Shown: in pieces, positions 6,404-15,148 of the stretch
Layout: every line of letters starts with the position of its first letter
How positions within the stretch are numbered: position 1 is the stretch's first letter
Assembly: GCA_910586675.1 (NCBI GenBank)
Contig: CAJUJO010000022.1
Location: forward strand, 1-26,566
DNA length: 26,566 bases
Direction of reading: 5' to 3'
Source of the DNA: an uncultured Christensenellaceae bacterium
GTDB taxonomy: Bacteria; Bacillota; Clostridia; Christensenellales; Borkfalkiaceae
Notes under the pieces: model-generated
The model's database searches: none
What the model saw: the letters and a program-made list of their open reading frames with translations, nothing else
What the model was told of the DNA's origin: nothing
Position numbers and translations under genes: made by a program

Positions 6404-6856
6404 TTATTTATTATATTTCCGCTCGATCTCAGTTATTTTACCGATTCTGCGGCTGTGCTTTTCCTCCCCCGAGAAAGGCGTTTCCAAAAATGTTTTAACG
6501 ATTTCAAGAGCAAGATTGATGCCCGTAATCCCTCCGCCGAGCGCGAGAACGTTGGCGTCGTTATGTTCCCGCGTCATACGCGCGACAAACGGTTCCGTAC
6601 ACAGTGCGCAGCGGATGCCCGGAACTTTATTCGCCGCAATGCTGATGCCGATTCCCGTCGTGCAGACGAAAATCCCCTTATCGCACTCTCCGCGCGCAAC
6701 CGCCTCTGCGGCAAGTAGTGCAAAATCCGGATAATCGCACGAGCATTCCGTCGTCGTTCCGAAGTCCACCGCATCAAATCCTTTCTTTTCCAGATAGGCG
6801 AGAACTGCGTTTTTAAGCGCCAAACCGCCGTGATCGCAACAAAGTGCAACTTTCAT
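6404..6856 (-). CDS. rpiB: Ribose-5-phosphate isomerase B (LacAB/RpiB family)
   Basis: A 150-aa sugar-phosphate isomerase interconverting ribose-5-phosphate and ribulose-5-phosphate in the non-oxidative pentose phosphate pathway. Visible landmarks are CDHGG (7-11), the catalytic Cys65, GIGISIAANK (68-77), GIRCALC and REHNDANVLAL (97-107) with His98 and Asn99. Two features are unusual: residue 66 is Thr where CGTG is common, and the GGR motif is GGG, so the Arg expected at 109 is Gly. The C-terminal phosphate-binding stretch also differs (GEEKHSRR instead of GGRHQ-x-R). A related sugar-phosphate substrate is therefore possible. GGGAGG precedes ATG 6856. The ywlC-ywlE-rpiB order matches B. subtilis and supports RpiB. 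Confidence 0.88.
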   Translation of the reverse strand: MKVALCCDHGGLALKNAVLAYLEKKGFDAVDFGTTTECSCDYPDFALLAAEAVARGECDKGIFVCTTGIGISIAANKVPGIRCALCTEPFVARMTREHNDANVLALGGGITGINLALEIVKTFLETPFSGEEKHSRRIGKITEIERKYNK

Positions 6857-6881
6857 AAATTACCTCCCGATTTCTCAGAAA

Positions 6882-7328
6882 TTATTCTTCACCGATTCTA
6901 AGCGCCGTTATGACGCGGGGTAGACATTCCCTTATATTGCGGAGCGTAACGCGATACACGTCTATTCCGCCGCCGTACGGGTCGGGAATTTCCCGCCCGC
7001 AAAGCGCATATATGCTCGTAACGTTAGGGAACGCTTTCAAGGCATTCCTCTGTGCTTCCGTCATGCAGACGACGGCAAACGCATCTTCTATCATTTTTTC
7101 TGTGAGTCTGCGGGAGGAAAACGTTTCCGAAAAAGGTATTTTCGCTTCCGCAAGCGCCTGCGCGCTGTTCGGTGAAATCGCACTCCCCTCTTCCGCCTGT
7201 AATCCGGCGGACAAAACGGTATACCATCTTATTTTACGGCGTTTCAGCTCGTGCCGCAAAGCCGCCTCTGCCATGGGCGAACGGCAGGTATTTCCCGTGC
7301 AGACGAAAATGATCTTCTTATGCTTCAT
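6882..7328 (-). CDS. ywlE: Low-molecular-weight phosphatase, YwlE-like protein-arginine phosphatase
   Basis: A 148-aa cytoplasmic LMW-PTP-fold enzyme. The P-loop CTGNTCRS (10-17) gives nucleophile Cys10 and Arg16. The general acid is Asp116 in IPDPYGG. Thr14, in the third position before Arg, is the residue that in B. subtilis and Geobacillus YwlE favours phospho-arginine over phospho-tyrosine; most LMW-PTPs have a bulkier residue there. Its likely role is to reverse McsB-type arginine phosphorylation, which marks proteins for ClpCP and matters for stress and spores. The mcsB gene is not in this window. Its ATG directly follows the ywlC stop (TAAATG). Neighbours ywlC and rpiB reproduce the B. 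subtilis ywl cluster without ywlD. Confidence 0.87.
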   Translation of the reverse strand: MKHKKIIFVCTGNTCRSPMAEAALRHELKRRKIRWYTVLSAGLQAEEGSAISPNSAQALAEAKIPFSETFSSRRLTEKMIEDAFAVVCMTEAQRNALKAFPNVTSIYALCGREIPDPYGGGIDVYRVTLRNIRECLPRVITALRIGEE

Positions 7329-8324
7329 TTACTCTCCCCGACAGGCGCGCGTCAATCGGTTGAGCACGCCGTCCATCACACCGCCCCTGCCCTTCGGCTC
7401 AACAGCGATTATGAGCGTATATCCCTCTTCTCCGCGGTGCAGACAATCATAGAGATTGTGCGCCATTTCCTCCGGAGAATCACCTAAATCAAGCGTTTCA
7501 TAGCCCGCAAATTCCGCCGTAAGCGAATGCTCACAGAGAATAACGGGACGCCCGTCCGAAACCGTTTCTTCGGAATATAATTTCTCCGCACGTTCATAAT
7601 CGCCGACGGAGACATAAGCCGTCTTGCAGCGCGGCGAATAGTGTTTATAAGCCATACCGGGGCTTTTGGGTCTTTCCCCTTCCGCCATTTTATATACGCC
7701 GCAATCGCCCGCGACGGACGCAATCATCTCCCGCGTAACGAGCCCCGCGCGCAAAATCTGCGGAATTTTCCCCGTGCAGTCGAGAACGGTGCTCTCGATG
7801 CCGCCCGCACAGGCTCCGCCATCCAAAATAAGCGGAATTTTTCCCTTGAAATCTTCGTATACGTGCCTTGCCGTAACGGGCGAAATATGCTTGCTGACGT
7901 TCGCGCTCGGCGCGGCGATCGGAAGATCGACTGCCCGAAGAAACGCCTGCGCCGTTCGGGAAGAAGGCACGCGCACGGCGAGCGTATTCAGTCCGCAGGA
8001 AACGTATTTGCTCGCTTTTCCCGTAGAGGGAAAAACCATCGTCAGAGGCCCCGGACAAAAAGCCGCAAGTAATTTTTCCGCATAAGACGGCATTTTGTCG
8101 GTCAATGCCGAAATATCGTAATCCTTATGAACGTGCACGATAAGGGGATTGTCGGCAGGTCTGCCCTTCAACTCGAATATGCGACGCACCGCTTCGTCAG
8201 AGCGCGCGTCCGCGCCCAATCCGTAAACGGTTTCCGTATGAAAGGCGACGACCTCGCCTTTTTCGATTAATGTTTTCGCCCACGCGAGCGCTTCCCGCGA
8301 AGCCTCGGATATCACCGTTTCCAT
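7329..8324 (-). CDS. ywlC: L-threonylcarbamoyladenylate synthase (Sua5/YwlC type)
   Basis: A 331-aa enzyme that makes threonylcarbamoyl-AMP from threonine, bicarbonate and ATP, the first step of tRNA t6A37 modification. The N-terminal YrdC domain shows HTETVYGLG (29-37), KGRPADNPL (53-61) and the ATP-site SAN motif (140-142). After a linker containing SPGMAYKHYSP comes the C-terminal Sua5 domain (about residue 215 onward), so it is the long Sua5 form, not the short TsaC form. The start is placed at ATG 8324, one base after the dnaB stop (TGATATGG). An upstream start at 8468 would only read dnaB DNA out of frame. No strong ribosome binding site is visible, so translation probably depends on coupling to dnaB. 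Confidence 0.93.
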   Translation of the reverse strand: METVISEASREALAWAKTLIEKGEVVAFHTETVYGLGADARSDEAVRRIFELKGRPADNPLIVHVHKDYDISALTDKMPSYAEKLLAAFCPGPLTMVFPSTGKASKYVSCGLNTLAVRVPSSRTAQAFLRAVDLPIAAPSANVSKHISPVTARHVYEDFKGKIPLILDGGACAGGIESTVLDCTGKIPQILRAGLVTREMIASVAGDCGVYKMAEGERPKSPGMAYKHYSPRCKTAYVSVGDYERAEKLYSEETVSDGRPVILCEHSLTAEFAGYETLDLGDSPEEMAHNLYDCLHRGEEGYTLIIAVEPKGRGGVMDGVLNRLTRACRGE

Positions 8325-8325
8325 A

Positions 8326-9786
8326 TCAATCGAAGGGAAGCCCGTTTTCCTCTTCGGGCGGAACCGGAAAGGCTTCTTCCGCGGAAGGATTTTCCCACTC
8401 CTTTTCGGGAGGCTTTTTACCGTACTGCGGTTCTTCCGTGGGCTGCCCCTGCGCTTCCACGTCGACAAACTTTGTGCATTCGCCGATAAAGCGCAGCTGT
8501 ATTCTCCCGCAGCTGCCGTTTCTGTGCTTTGCGATAATGAGCTCTGCCGCGCCCTTCACGATTTTTCCGCTCGCCATTTCTTCGGGGGTCGCCGTCGCGT
8601 CGGGGCGGTTGATGAACATGACGATGTCCGCGTCCTGCTCGATCGCGCCCGATTCGCGGAGGTCGGAAAGCTGCGGCTCTTTGGTCTGAATACGGCGGAG
8701 CTGGGAAAGCGCGATGACTGGCACGTCCAGCTCCTTCGCCATAATTTTCAGTTCGCGTGTGATGGAGGCGATTTCCTGCTGCCTGTTGTCGCTCCCCGCA
8801 AATTTTCCTTCCCCGCCCATGAGCTGAATATAGTCGATCATAACGAGATCGAGATTGCCCGCAGTGCTCTTCAAACGGCGGCATTTGGATAAAATCTGAT
8901 TAGGCGTTATGCGGGAAGAATCGTCGATATATATTTTACTCTTCTGCAAACGGTCGCTCGCAAGCATAAGATTTTTCCACTCTTTTTGCACGAGCTTGCC
9001 CGAAAGCGCCTTTTCCATGCTGACTTCGGCATAGGCGCACAAGAGTCTTTGTACGATTTGAATGCGCGGCATTTCCAGAGAGAATACGGCGCATACCTTG
9101 CCCTTTCTGAGCGCGGCGTTTTCCACGATATTCATAGCGAGCGAGGTTTTCCCCATACCGGGACGCGCCGCAAGCACGATGAGATCGGACTTTTGCAATC
9201 CGTTGGTCGTGCGGTCGAGATGACGGAAGCCCGTTTCCACGCCGCGGAACGCGTCAGGATCCGATTGAATGCTTTCGAATTTTTTAATCACCTGCTGAAT
9301 GATTTCGCCGTCCTCCATTCCTGAAAGAGCGGTGCTGTCCCCCCGTTTGGAGATATCGTAAACGGCCTTTTCAGCAAAGGAGAGCGCGTCCCGCTCCTCC
9401 GGTCCCTTCATGCTGTTTTCGATAATATCCTTTGCCGCACGGATGAGCGTACGGTTGACCGAGTCGCGCTTTATAATGTCGTAATACTGCCTGAAATTCG
9501 CCGCCGAAGGTACGGACTGCGCAAGTTCCGTAATATACGTAAGCCCGCCCGCCTTTTCCAGCGCCGCTTCGTGCTCCAAACGGTCGGTAAGCGTAACGAC
9601 GTCGACGGGTTTCCGCCCGCCGTACACCGCGCGCATTGCACCGAGAATGATTTTATGCGAATCTTGATAAAAATCCTCTTCGTGAAGCGTTTCCAACAAA
9701 TCGGGCTGTATCTCCGCGTCGATGAGAATACAACCGAGGAGCGCCGCCTCTGCGTCTAAATTGTGCGGCATCTGATTGACTGCCAT
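8326..9786 (-). CDS. dnaB: Replicative DNA helicase DnaB (DnaC in B. subtilis nomenclature)
   Basis: A 486-aa RecA-fold hexameric helicase that unwinds DNA at the fork. The N-terminal primase-interacting domain spans about 1-150 (MPHNLDAEAALLGCIL). The motor domain begins near 185. Walker A is ARPGMGKT (207-214), Walker B is VMIDYIQLM (about 323-331), and the sensor region is ALSQLRR followed by DLRESGAIEQDADIV. An acidic, Pro-rich tail of about 45 residues ends the protein (EEENGLPFD). AAGGAG lies directly before ATG 9786. It is followed at one base by ywlC and sits in the long minus-strand run. The DnaD-type protein at 21535 may act with it in primosome assembly. Confidence 0.97.
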   Translation of the reverse strand: MAVNQMPHNLDAEAALLGCILIDAEIQPDLLETLHEEDFYQDSHKIILGAMRAVYGGRKPVDVVTLTDRLEHEAALEKAGGLTYITELAQSVPSAANFRQYYDIIKRDSVNRTLIRAAKDIIENSMKGPEERDALSFAEKAVYDISKRGDSTALSGMEDGEIIQQVIKKFESIQSDPDAFRGVETGFRHLDRTTNGLQKSDLIVLAARPGMGKTSLAMNIVENAALRKGKVCAVFSLEMPRIQIVQRLLCAYAEVSMEKALSGKLVQKEWKNLMLASDRLQKSKIYIDDSSRITPNQILSKCRRLKSTAGNLDLVMIDYIQLMGGEGKFAGSDNRQQEIASITRELKIMAKELDVPVIALSQLRRIQTKEPQLSDLRESGAIEQDADIVMFINRPDATATPEEMASGKIVKGAAELIIAKHRNGSCGRIQLRFIGECTKFVDVEAQGQPTEEPQYGKKPPEKEWENPSAEEAFPVPPEEENGLPFD

Positions 9787-9813
9787 ATTTCTCCTTTGTA
9801 CGGGCGAATCCCG

Positions 9814-11583
9814 TTACATGAGTTTTTCAAACTCTCCGAGCGTGCGCTTGAATTCTTCCATCGCCGCCGCAAACGTGCGCTTGTCGGTGAGGTCGGCTCC
9901 CGCAATTTTAAGAAGCGAAACGGGATCGGTGCTGCATCCGCCCGAGAGAAACTTGAAATAATTCTTTACGGCGGGCTCGCCCTCTTTCAGAATCTTATTC
10001 GCAATCGCGATGGCGGCGGTAATGCCCGTCGCGTATTTGTAAACGTAGAAAGAACGGTAGAAATGCGGAATGCGCGCCCATTCGATTTCAATCTCTTTAT
10101 CGTGCGTTACCGCGTCGCCGTAATATTTGCGGTTGAGTTCCAGATAAGCGGCGGAAAGATTGTCTTTGTTAAGCGGTTCTCCGCGCTCCGCCATTGCGTG
10201 CGCTTCCTGCTCGAACTGCGCAAACTGCGTCTGACGAAAGAGCGTCGTGCGGATCATATCCATGAAGTAATTGAGTAGATATTTTTTGAGATTTTCGTCC
10301 TTGGTAGTGTTTTTCAGATGTTTAAGCAAAAGCACTTCGTTTACCGTACTTGCTACCTCCGCGACGAAAATTTTATAATCGCACTTCGCAAACGGTTGGT
10401 TTGCGTTGGAGAAATAGGAGTGAATGGCATGCCCCATTTCGTGCGCGATGGTAAATACGTCGTGCGTGGTCTTCTGATAATTGAGAAGCACAAACGGATG
10501 GTTGCCGTAAATGCCGATGGAATAAGCGCCGTTCCGCTTGCCTTCCGTCTCGCACACGTCGATCCAACGCTCGTCTCTACCCTTTTTCAGAAGCTCGCCG
10601 TACTCTTTGCCGAGCGGCGCAAGCCCTTCGAGCACGAGGTCGAACGCCTCTTCGTAGGAAAGGCGCAGCTCCGCGTCCTCTACAAGCGGGATATGCAAGT
10701 CATACATGTGCATTTCATCGTAGCCGAGCGCCTTTTTCCTGTCCGCCATATAGCGGTGCATGAGCGGCGCGGCTTCGTTGACGCACTCCACAAGATTTTC
10801 GTAAACCGATTGATTGACGTCCTCTTCGAAGAGAGCCGCTTCGAGACAGGAACCGTACCCGCGTACGTTCTTATAGAAAATATCCTTTTTCACGTTTCCG
10901 AAATAGGTTGTCGCGAGCGTGTTGATGATTTTGCGGTACGCGGAATAGTATAGCGCAAACGCCTCCGCACGCTTTTCCCTATCCTTCCCGCTCATGATAA
11001 CGGAATACAATCCGTGGGAAAGCTGCTGTTTTTTTCCGTCGTATTCGATTTCTGGCAAATTGAGTTCGGCGTTGTCGAGCATTTCAAACACGTCGCCCGC
11101 GGCGTCCATGACCTCGCCCGTCTGTGCAAGAATTTTTTCTTCTTTTTCCGAAAGAACGTGCTTTTTACGCGCGATAAGGCGGGTAAGCGCATAATCGTAA
11201 TCCTTCAATCGCTCGTCTTTTGCGAGCGCGGAAAGCGTCTCATCGGAAAGTGCGGTGAGCTCGGGCACGGCGAACGCCGTTTCCGACCCCATGCGCGTGA
11301 ACAGATTAGATACTTTTGCGAGATAGGAATTGTATTTTGCAACGCGGACGTCCTCGTCGTGGTGCAAAAACGCATATAAATACACGCGGAGCAATTTAAC
11401 GGAATAATCGTCCTCCGCACGAAAATAAGCGAGAATGTTTTCCGCATTTTTCAACGTACCCTGATATTTTTTGAAATCAAGCTCCTTTTCCAATGCGGCA
11501 TACGCCTTTTCCCACGCTTCGTCGTTTTTGAATACGTCGGAAACCTTCCAGATATACTTCTTATCTACTTCTTTGCGTTCCAT
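9814..11583 (-). CDS. pepF: Oligoendopeptidase F (M3 zinc metallopeptidase)
   Basis: A 589-aa cytoplasmic endopeptidase that degrades short peptides. The zinc site HEMGH is at 381-385, with the third ligand Glu409 in VAEVASTVNE. An N-terminal helical PepF-type domain covers about 1-200, and the substrate-contact region GIYGNHPFVLLNYQ lies at 357-370. The length is typical for PepF. No signal peptide or membrane segment is seen. AAGGAG precedes ATG 11583, and the gene is 12 nt downstream of the PFL-family gene. No anomaly is apparent. Confidence 0.95.
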   Translation of the reverse strand: MERKEVDKKYIWKVSDVFKNDEAWEKAYAALEKELDFKKYQGTLKNAENILAYFRAEDDYSVKLLRVYLYAFLHHDEDVRVAKYNSYLAKVSNLFTRMGSETAFAVPELTALSDETLSALAKDERLKDYDYALTRLIARKKHVLSEKEEKILAQTGEVMDAAGDVFEMLDNAELNLPEIEYDGKKQQLSHGLYSVIMSGKDREKRAEAFALYYSAYRKIINTLATTYFGNVKKDIFYKNVRGYGSCLEAALFEEDVNQSVYENLVECVNEAAPLMHRYMADRKKALGYDEMHMYDLHIPLVEDAELRLSYEEAFDLVLEGLAPLGKEYGELLKKGRDERWIDVCETEGKRNGAYSIGIYGNHPFVLLNYQKTTHDVFTIAHEMGHAIHSYFSNANQPFAKCDYKIFVAEVASTVNEVLLLKHLKNTTKDENLKKYLLNYFMDMIRTTLFRQTQFAQFEQEAHAMAERGEPLNKDNLSAAYLELNRKYYGDAVTHDKEIEIEWARIPHFYRSFYVYKYATGITAAIAIANKILKEGEPAVKNYFKFLSGGCSTDPVSLLKIAGADLTDKRTFAAAMEEFKRTLGEFEKLM

Positions 11584-11595
11584 GCTCTTCTCCTT

Positions 11596-12951
11596 TTAAT
11601 TTTTGAAACTGTGTATGGGCGCGGGGATCAATCCGCCCCTCTTAATAAATTTACTTGCATCCCCCGTGTGAACGGGCATGACGGGCGCTTCGCCCAAAAG
11701 TCCGCCGAAGCACACCTTGTCTCCCACCGTTTTATTCGGGGCGGGAATGAGGCGGACGGCGGTCGTCTTGTTGTTGATCATGCCGATGGCGGCTTCGTCC
11801 GCAATGATAGCGGAAATCGTAGAAGCGGGCGTATCGCCGGGAACGGCGATCATATCCAATCCGACCGAACAGACGCATGTCATCGCCTCCAACTTGTCGA
11901 TACCGATTTTTCCCGCCGCCGCGGACTCTATCATGCCGATGTCCTCCGAAACGGGAATGAACGCGCCCGAAAGCCCGCCCACGCGGGACGAAGCCATTAC
12001 GCCGCCCTTCTTGACCGCGTCGTTCAGCATGGCGAGGCACGCCGTTGTTCCGTGCCCGCCGACGACTTCAAGCCCCAGTTCTTCGAGGATATGCGCGACG
12101 GAATCGCCGCGGGCGGGCGTAGGCGCAAGCGACAGATCCACGATACCGAACCGCGCATTTAACCGCTTTGCCGCTTCGCGCGCAATGAGCTGCCCGGCAC
12201 GCGTGATTTTGAACGCCGTGCGCTTTATGACTTCCGCCGCATCCGTCAAATCGGCATCGGGAACGCCCTTCAACGCGTGCTGCACGACGCCGGGACCGGA
12301 TACCCCCACGTTGACTACGGTATCCGCCTCGCCAACGCCGTGGAATGCGCCCGCCATGAATGGATTGTCTTCGACCGCATTGCAGAACACCACGAGTTTC
12401 GCGCAGCCCTTGCCGTCCTCTTTCACTGTCAGCCGCGCAGTTTGTTTGATAATTTCGCCCATTCTGCCGACGGCGTCCATATTTATGCCCGAACGGGAAG
12501 AACCCACGTTGACCGAAGAACACAGGCGTTCGGTAGAAGCGAGCACTTCGGGAACGGTATTTAAGAATATATCCTCATAATCGGCGGTACCCTTATGGAC
12601 GAGGGCGGAATATCCGCCGAGGAAGTCGATCCCCAGCTCCTTTGCCGCCCTATCGAGCACGGCGCCGACGAGCGCGCTCTTTTCGGGAAACGCCGCGGTA
12701 ATCAGAGAAACGGGCGTTACCGAAACGCGCTTGTTCACGATGGGAATACCGTATTCCGCCGAAAGATCGCATGCCGTTTTTACAAGTTTTTCCGCTTTTT
12801 TGCATACGCGGTCGTAGACGGCGCGCGCCGTTTCTTCCGCGCTTTCCCGAATGCACGGCAACAGGGAAATGCCCATCGTAACCGTACGGATATCGAGATG
12901 TTCCTTTTCGATCATATCGATCGTTTCAAGTACGTCGTATTGATTAAACAT
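11596..12951 (-). CDS. PFL-family protein (UPF0210/DUF711), function unknown
   Basis: A 451-aa cytoplasmic protein with several conserved Gly-rich stretches, including VGGHGTTACLAML, RVGGLSGAFIPVSEDIGM, CSVGLDMIAVPGDTP and the ending GLIPAPIHSFKN. It shares with glycyl-radical enzymes only a barrel-like fold suggestion. No glycyl-radical loop or other catalytic motif is evident. It is the typical partner of a small ACT-domain protein, encoded here 17 nt upstream. That pairing is widely conserved in Firmicutes and suggests an amino-acid-responsive unit, but the reaction is unknown. GGGAG lies before ATG 12951. Confidence 0.9.
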   Translation of the reverse strand: MFNQYDVLETIDMIEKEHLDIRTVTMGISLLPCIRESAEETARAVYDRVCKKAEKLVKTACDLSAEYGIPIVNKRVSVTPVSLITAAFPEKSALVGAVLDRAAKELGIDFLGGYSALVHKGTADYEDIFLNTVPEVLASTERLCSSVNVGSSRSGINMDAVGRMGEIIKQTARLTVKEDGKGCAKLVVFCNAVEDNPFMAGAFHGVGEADTVVNVGVSGPGVVQHALKGVPDADLTDAAEVIKRTAFKITRAGQLIAREAAKRLNARFGIVDLSLAPTPARGDSVAHILEELGLEVVGGHGTTACLAMLNDAVKKGGVMASSRVGGLSGAFIPVSEDIGMIESAAAGKIGIDKLEAMTCVCSVGLDMIAVPGDTPASTISAIIADEAAIGMINNKTTAVRLIPAPNKTVGDKVCFGGLLGEAPVMPVHTGDASKFIKRGGLIPAPIHSFKN

Positions 12952-12968
12952 TTTCGCTCCCGCTTTGA

Positions 12969-13238
12969 TTATACGTTGTGCATGGCGTTGAAAATGTCCT
13001 CGTGCTGAATGCGCACGGACATTCCGATTTGACGCCCCATTTCCTCGCAGTCCTTTGCGAGCTCAGCAATACTCAGTTGGCTTTCCGAAGTATCCACCAT
13101 CATGATCATGGCAAACTGATCCCCCAGTATCGTTTGGGAAATATCCTCGATATTCACGTTTCTTTCCGCGAGGAAACAGCTTACTTTTGCGATAATTCCA
13201 CGCTTATCCGTTCCCGTAACCGTAACGACAGCACGCAT
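12969..13238 (-). CDS. Stand-alone ACT-domain protein (UPF0237)
   Basis: An 89-aa protein consisting of one ACT fold: VTVTGTDKRGIIAKVSCFLAE, then NVNIEDISQTILGDQFAMIMMVD, a helix and a final strand IGMSVRIQHEDIF. ACT domains bind small ligands, usually amino acids, at dimer interfaces. It is almost certainly co-translated with the PFL-family gene (17-nt gap) and probably regulates or binds that protein. GGAG precedes ATG 13238, and the site overlaps the end of the upstream membrane-protein gene (3-nt gap). Confidence 0.93.
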   Translation of the reverse strand: MRAVVTVTGTDKRGIIAKVSCFLAERNVNIEDISQTILGDQFAMIMMVDTSESQLSIAELAKDCEEMGRQIGMSVRIQHEDIFNAMHNV

Positions 13239-13241
13239 ATA

Positions 13242-13772
13242 TTATTCTCCTTTTTCCGACGCTTCCGTCGGTTCGTATTCGATCAGCAGGTTTCCCTGAG
13301 AAACGAGCCTTGCCGATTTCCCCTCTTCGAAAGGGGGGAAGTCCTTTTCGCCGTCCACAAAAATTTGACGGATCATTTCCTCGTCGCTCTTGGTGTTCTT
13401 CACCGAAAAAGTCGCGACGTTCACGTCTACCCCGTCGCGAGTTGTCCAATCTTCGATCCCCGCAAAAGGAAGCACGGAGTATTCCTTCAAGCCAACGGAT
13501 ATAAATTTAAGCATTTTACAATAGGCGCTGCTCCGCTTAAAGCATATTCCCATATACGGAAAACAAAAGATTAGATAGAGCGCGACCAAAATGCAAGTTA
13601 CGCAAATAACCCATGTGCCGTTTGGATCGTTGTAAGGAAGAGAAACATAGTAAACGAACAACGCGATAACGCCTGCAAGCGTCGCCGCGCTCACGCCCAA
13701 AAAAATCGCGAGCAGTTTTCTCCTCTGCATGACTGCGTTCCATAAATCCCGATCGGAATAAATTTTTATCAT
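13242..13772 (-). CDS. Hypothetical membrane protein, two TM helices
   Basis: I do not recognise a family. The 176-aa product has two hydrophobic segments at about 21-43 (LLAIFLGVSAATLAGVIALF) and 53-75, then a soluble C-terminal domain of about 100 residues that looks alpha/beta and acidic (DGVDVNVATFSV, ARLVSQGNLLIEYEP). The N- and C-termini are probably cytoplasmic. Its ATG overlaps the stop of the preceding gene (ATGA), so the two are translationally coupled. Both share the plan of N-terminal membrane helices plus a small soluble domain, suggesting they work together. No catalytic motif is visible. Confidence 0.75.
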   Translation of the reverse strand: MIKIYSDRDLWNAVMQRRKLLAIFLGVSAATLAGVIALFVYYVSLPYNDPNGTWVICVTCILVALYLIFCFPYMGICFKRSSAYCKMLKFISVGLKEYSVLPFAGIEDWTTRDGVDVNVATFSVKNTKSDEEMIRQIFVDGEKDFPPFEEGKSARLVSQGNLLIEYEPTEASEKGE

Positions 13773-14272
13773 CCGGCTTTCTCCTTATAATCCGTTCTTA
13801 TGTAATCCCACCCGCCGCCGTTTCGGCGGAACAGTTCGTATCTGTCCTCATACTCCGCAAACAGATAACCCGCATGCCCTTCCACCTCGAAGTAACGCGG
13901 AAAAACGGGGAATATCTCCTCTTTGCTTCCCGTAATTTCTTCCCGGACGAAGGCGGGGGTGTCCGTTTCCTCTTCCTTCACGCGCTTTGCCTGCTCGTCC
14001 AAAGATTTGCGAAGAAACTTTTCGCGGAACGCTTTCGCCCAAAAGAAAACGGTTATCAGGCAACATAGCGCGAACCCGACCCAGAAATATGCCGCGCCGA
14101 AGCCTGAAAAAGAGCGAAATAACAATTGTACAATACCGCAAACGACAAGATAGAGCGCAAGCAGGCGAATGCGGAAAAATTTAAGGATATTATACACGAT
14201 TTTCAGCAGCAATGCAAGCAAATGCACGATGGCGCCGATCCCCGCGCTCAACATCCGAAACAGCGTTTTCAT
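13769..14272 (-). CDS. Hypothetical membrane protein with charged C-terminal domain
   Basis: I do not recognise a family. In this 167-aa product residues 1-85 are strongly hydrophobic with two or three membrane segments (IGAIVHLLALLLKIVYNI, LLALYLVVCGIVQLL, FWVGFALCCLITVFFW). A charged helical linker follows (KSLDEQAKRVKEEE), then a small domain with many aromatic residues (FPVFPRYFEVEGHAGYLF, YELFRRNGGGWDYIR). It lies 21 nt after the degV-like gene and overlaps the next membrane-protein gene by 4 nt. The pair probably acts together in the membrane; the function is unknown. Confidence 0.7.
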   Translation of the reverse strand: MKTLFRMLSAGIGAIVHLLALLLKIVYNILKFFRIRLLALYLVVCGIVQLLFRSFSGFGAAYFWVGFALCCLITVFFWAKAFREKFLRKSLDEQAKRVKEEETDTPAFVREEITGSKEEIFPVFPRYFEVEGHAGYLFAEYEDRYELFRRNGGGWDYIRTDYKEKAG

Positions 14273-14293
14273 TCTTTCACCCGAAGAAAATCG

Positions 14294-15136
14294 TTACTCG
14301 GCAATAAACAGAACGCCGAGCGTATTCCTTCCGCAATGTCCTGTAATCACGGAGCCCGCGACCGTTTCGATCACCTCGTCGAAGTCGAATAACTGCGATA
14401 CTTTTTCCTTCGCGCAGTTGACGAGATTTTCGTCCGCGCTGCTGTGCGTGATGAAACAGCGGGTCTTATCGTAAGCGGGATATTGCTCCGCAAGGTCTGC
14501 AATATAATTGGAAATACACTTTTCCATATTCCCCTTATACTTTTTCAAGGCGACGAGCTGACCGTCCACCATCTCGATAAGGGGATGAATTTTCAACAAA
14601 TTCGCGCCGTACATCGCCATGCGCGAACAGCGCCCGCCTTTATAGAGATAGTCCAATCTGTCGGGAATAAAAGAGGTATTGATTTTGGGAGCGAGCGCGC
14701 TCACGGCGGGCACGATTTCTTCCGCCGTCATGCCCTTGCTTACAAAATCGCACGCCTTCATGATCATGAGCCCCTGCCCACTGGAAAGCGCCTTACTGTC
14801 CACGACGAAAACTCTTCCTTTGAATTTTTCCGCCGCGGCAAGCGCGTAATCGTGCGCGGAGGAAGATTTGCGGGAAATATTGAAATGAATGACCGTCTTT
14901 CCTTCGTCGACATATTTTCCGAAAAACTCCTCGTAATCCCCGATACTCGGCGCCGCCGTTTTGGGAAGCTCGCCCGTCTTTTCTACGTAATCGAAAATAT
15001 CCTGCGGAACGATGTTCACGCCGTCCAAGTGCGAGGAATATCCCAAAATGACGGAAAGAGGCATAATGCCGATTCCGTGCTTTTCGATTTGACTACCCAA
15101 GTCGCAGGTACTGTCTGCCGTAATTTGAATCTTCAT
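14294..15136 (-). CDS. DegV family fatty-acid-binding protein
   Basis: A 280-aa cytoplasmic DegV/FakB-like protein. DegV folds bind a fatty acid between an N-terminal Rossmann-like half and a C-terminal half. FakB paralogues present it to the kinase FakA for phosphorylation. Diagnostic segments are TADSTCDL (6-13), KTAAPSIGDY (59-68), HFNISRKSSSAHDYA (84-98), YLYKGGRCSR and the C-terminal GHCGRNTLGVLF. No fakA is present here, so FakB activity is not shown. GGAGG sits 6 nt before ATG 15136. The gene follows lepB by 12 nt. Confidence 0.93.
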   Translation of the reverse strand: MKIQITADSTCDLGSQIEKHGIGIMPLSVILGYSSHLDGVNIVPQDIFDYVEKTGELPKTAAPSIGDYEEFFGKYVDEGKTVIHFNISRKSSSAHDYALAAAEKFKGRVFVVDSKALSSGQGLMIMKACDFVSKGMTAEEIVPAVSALAPKINTSFIPDRLDYLYKGGRCSRMAMYGANLLKIHPLIEMVDGQLVALKKYKGNMEKCISNYIADLAEQYPAYDKTRCFITHSSADENLVNCAKEKVSQLFDFDEVIETVAGSVITGHCGRNTLGVLFIAE

Positions 15137-15148
15137 AATTTTCCTCCG

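Noticed and set aside
8325..8468. 48-codon N-terminal extension of ywlC
   Set aside because: It is dnaB sequence read in another frame and gives an Arg/Lys-rich tail absent from the Sua5 family. ATG 8324 right after the dnaB stop is better.
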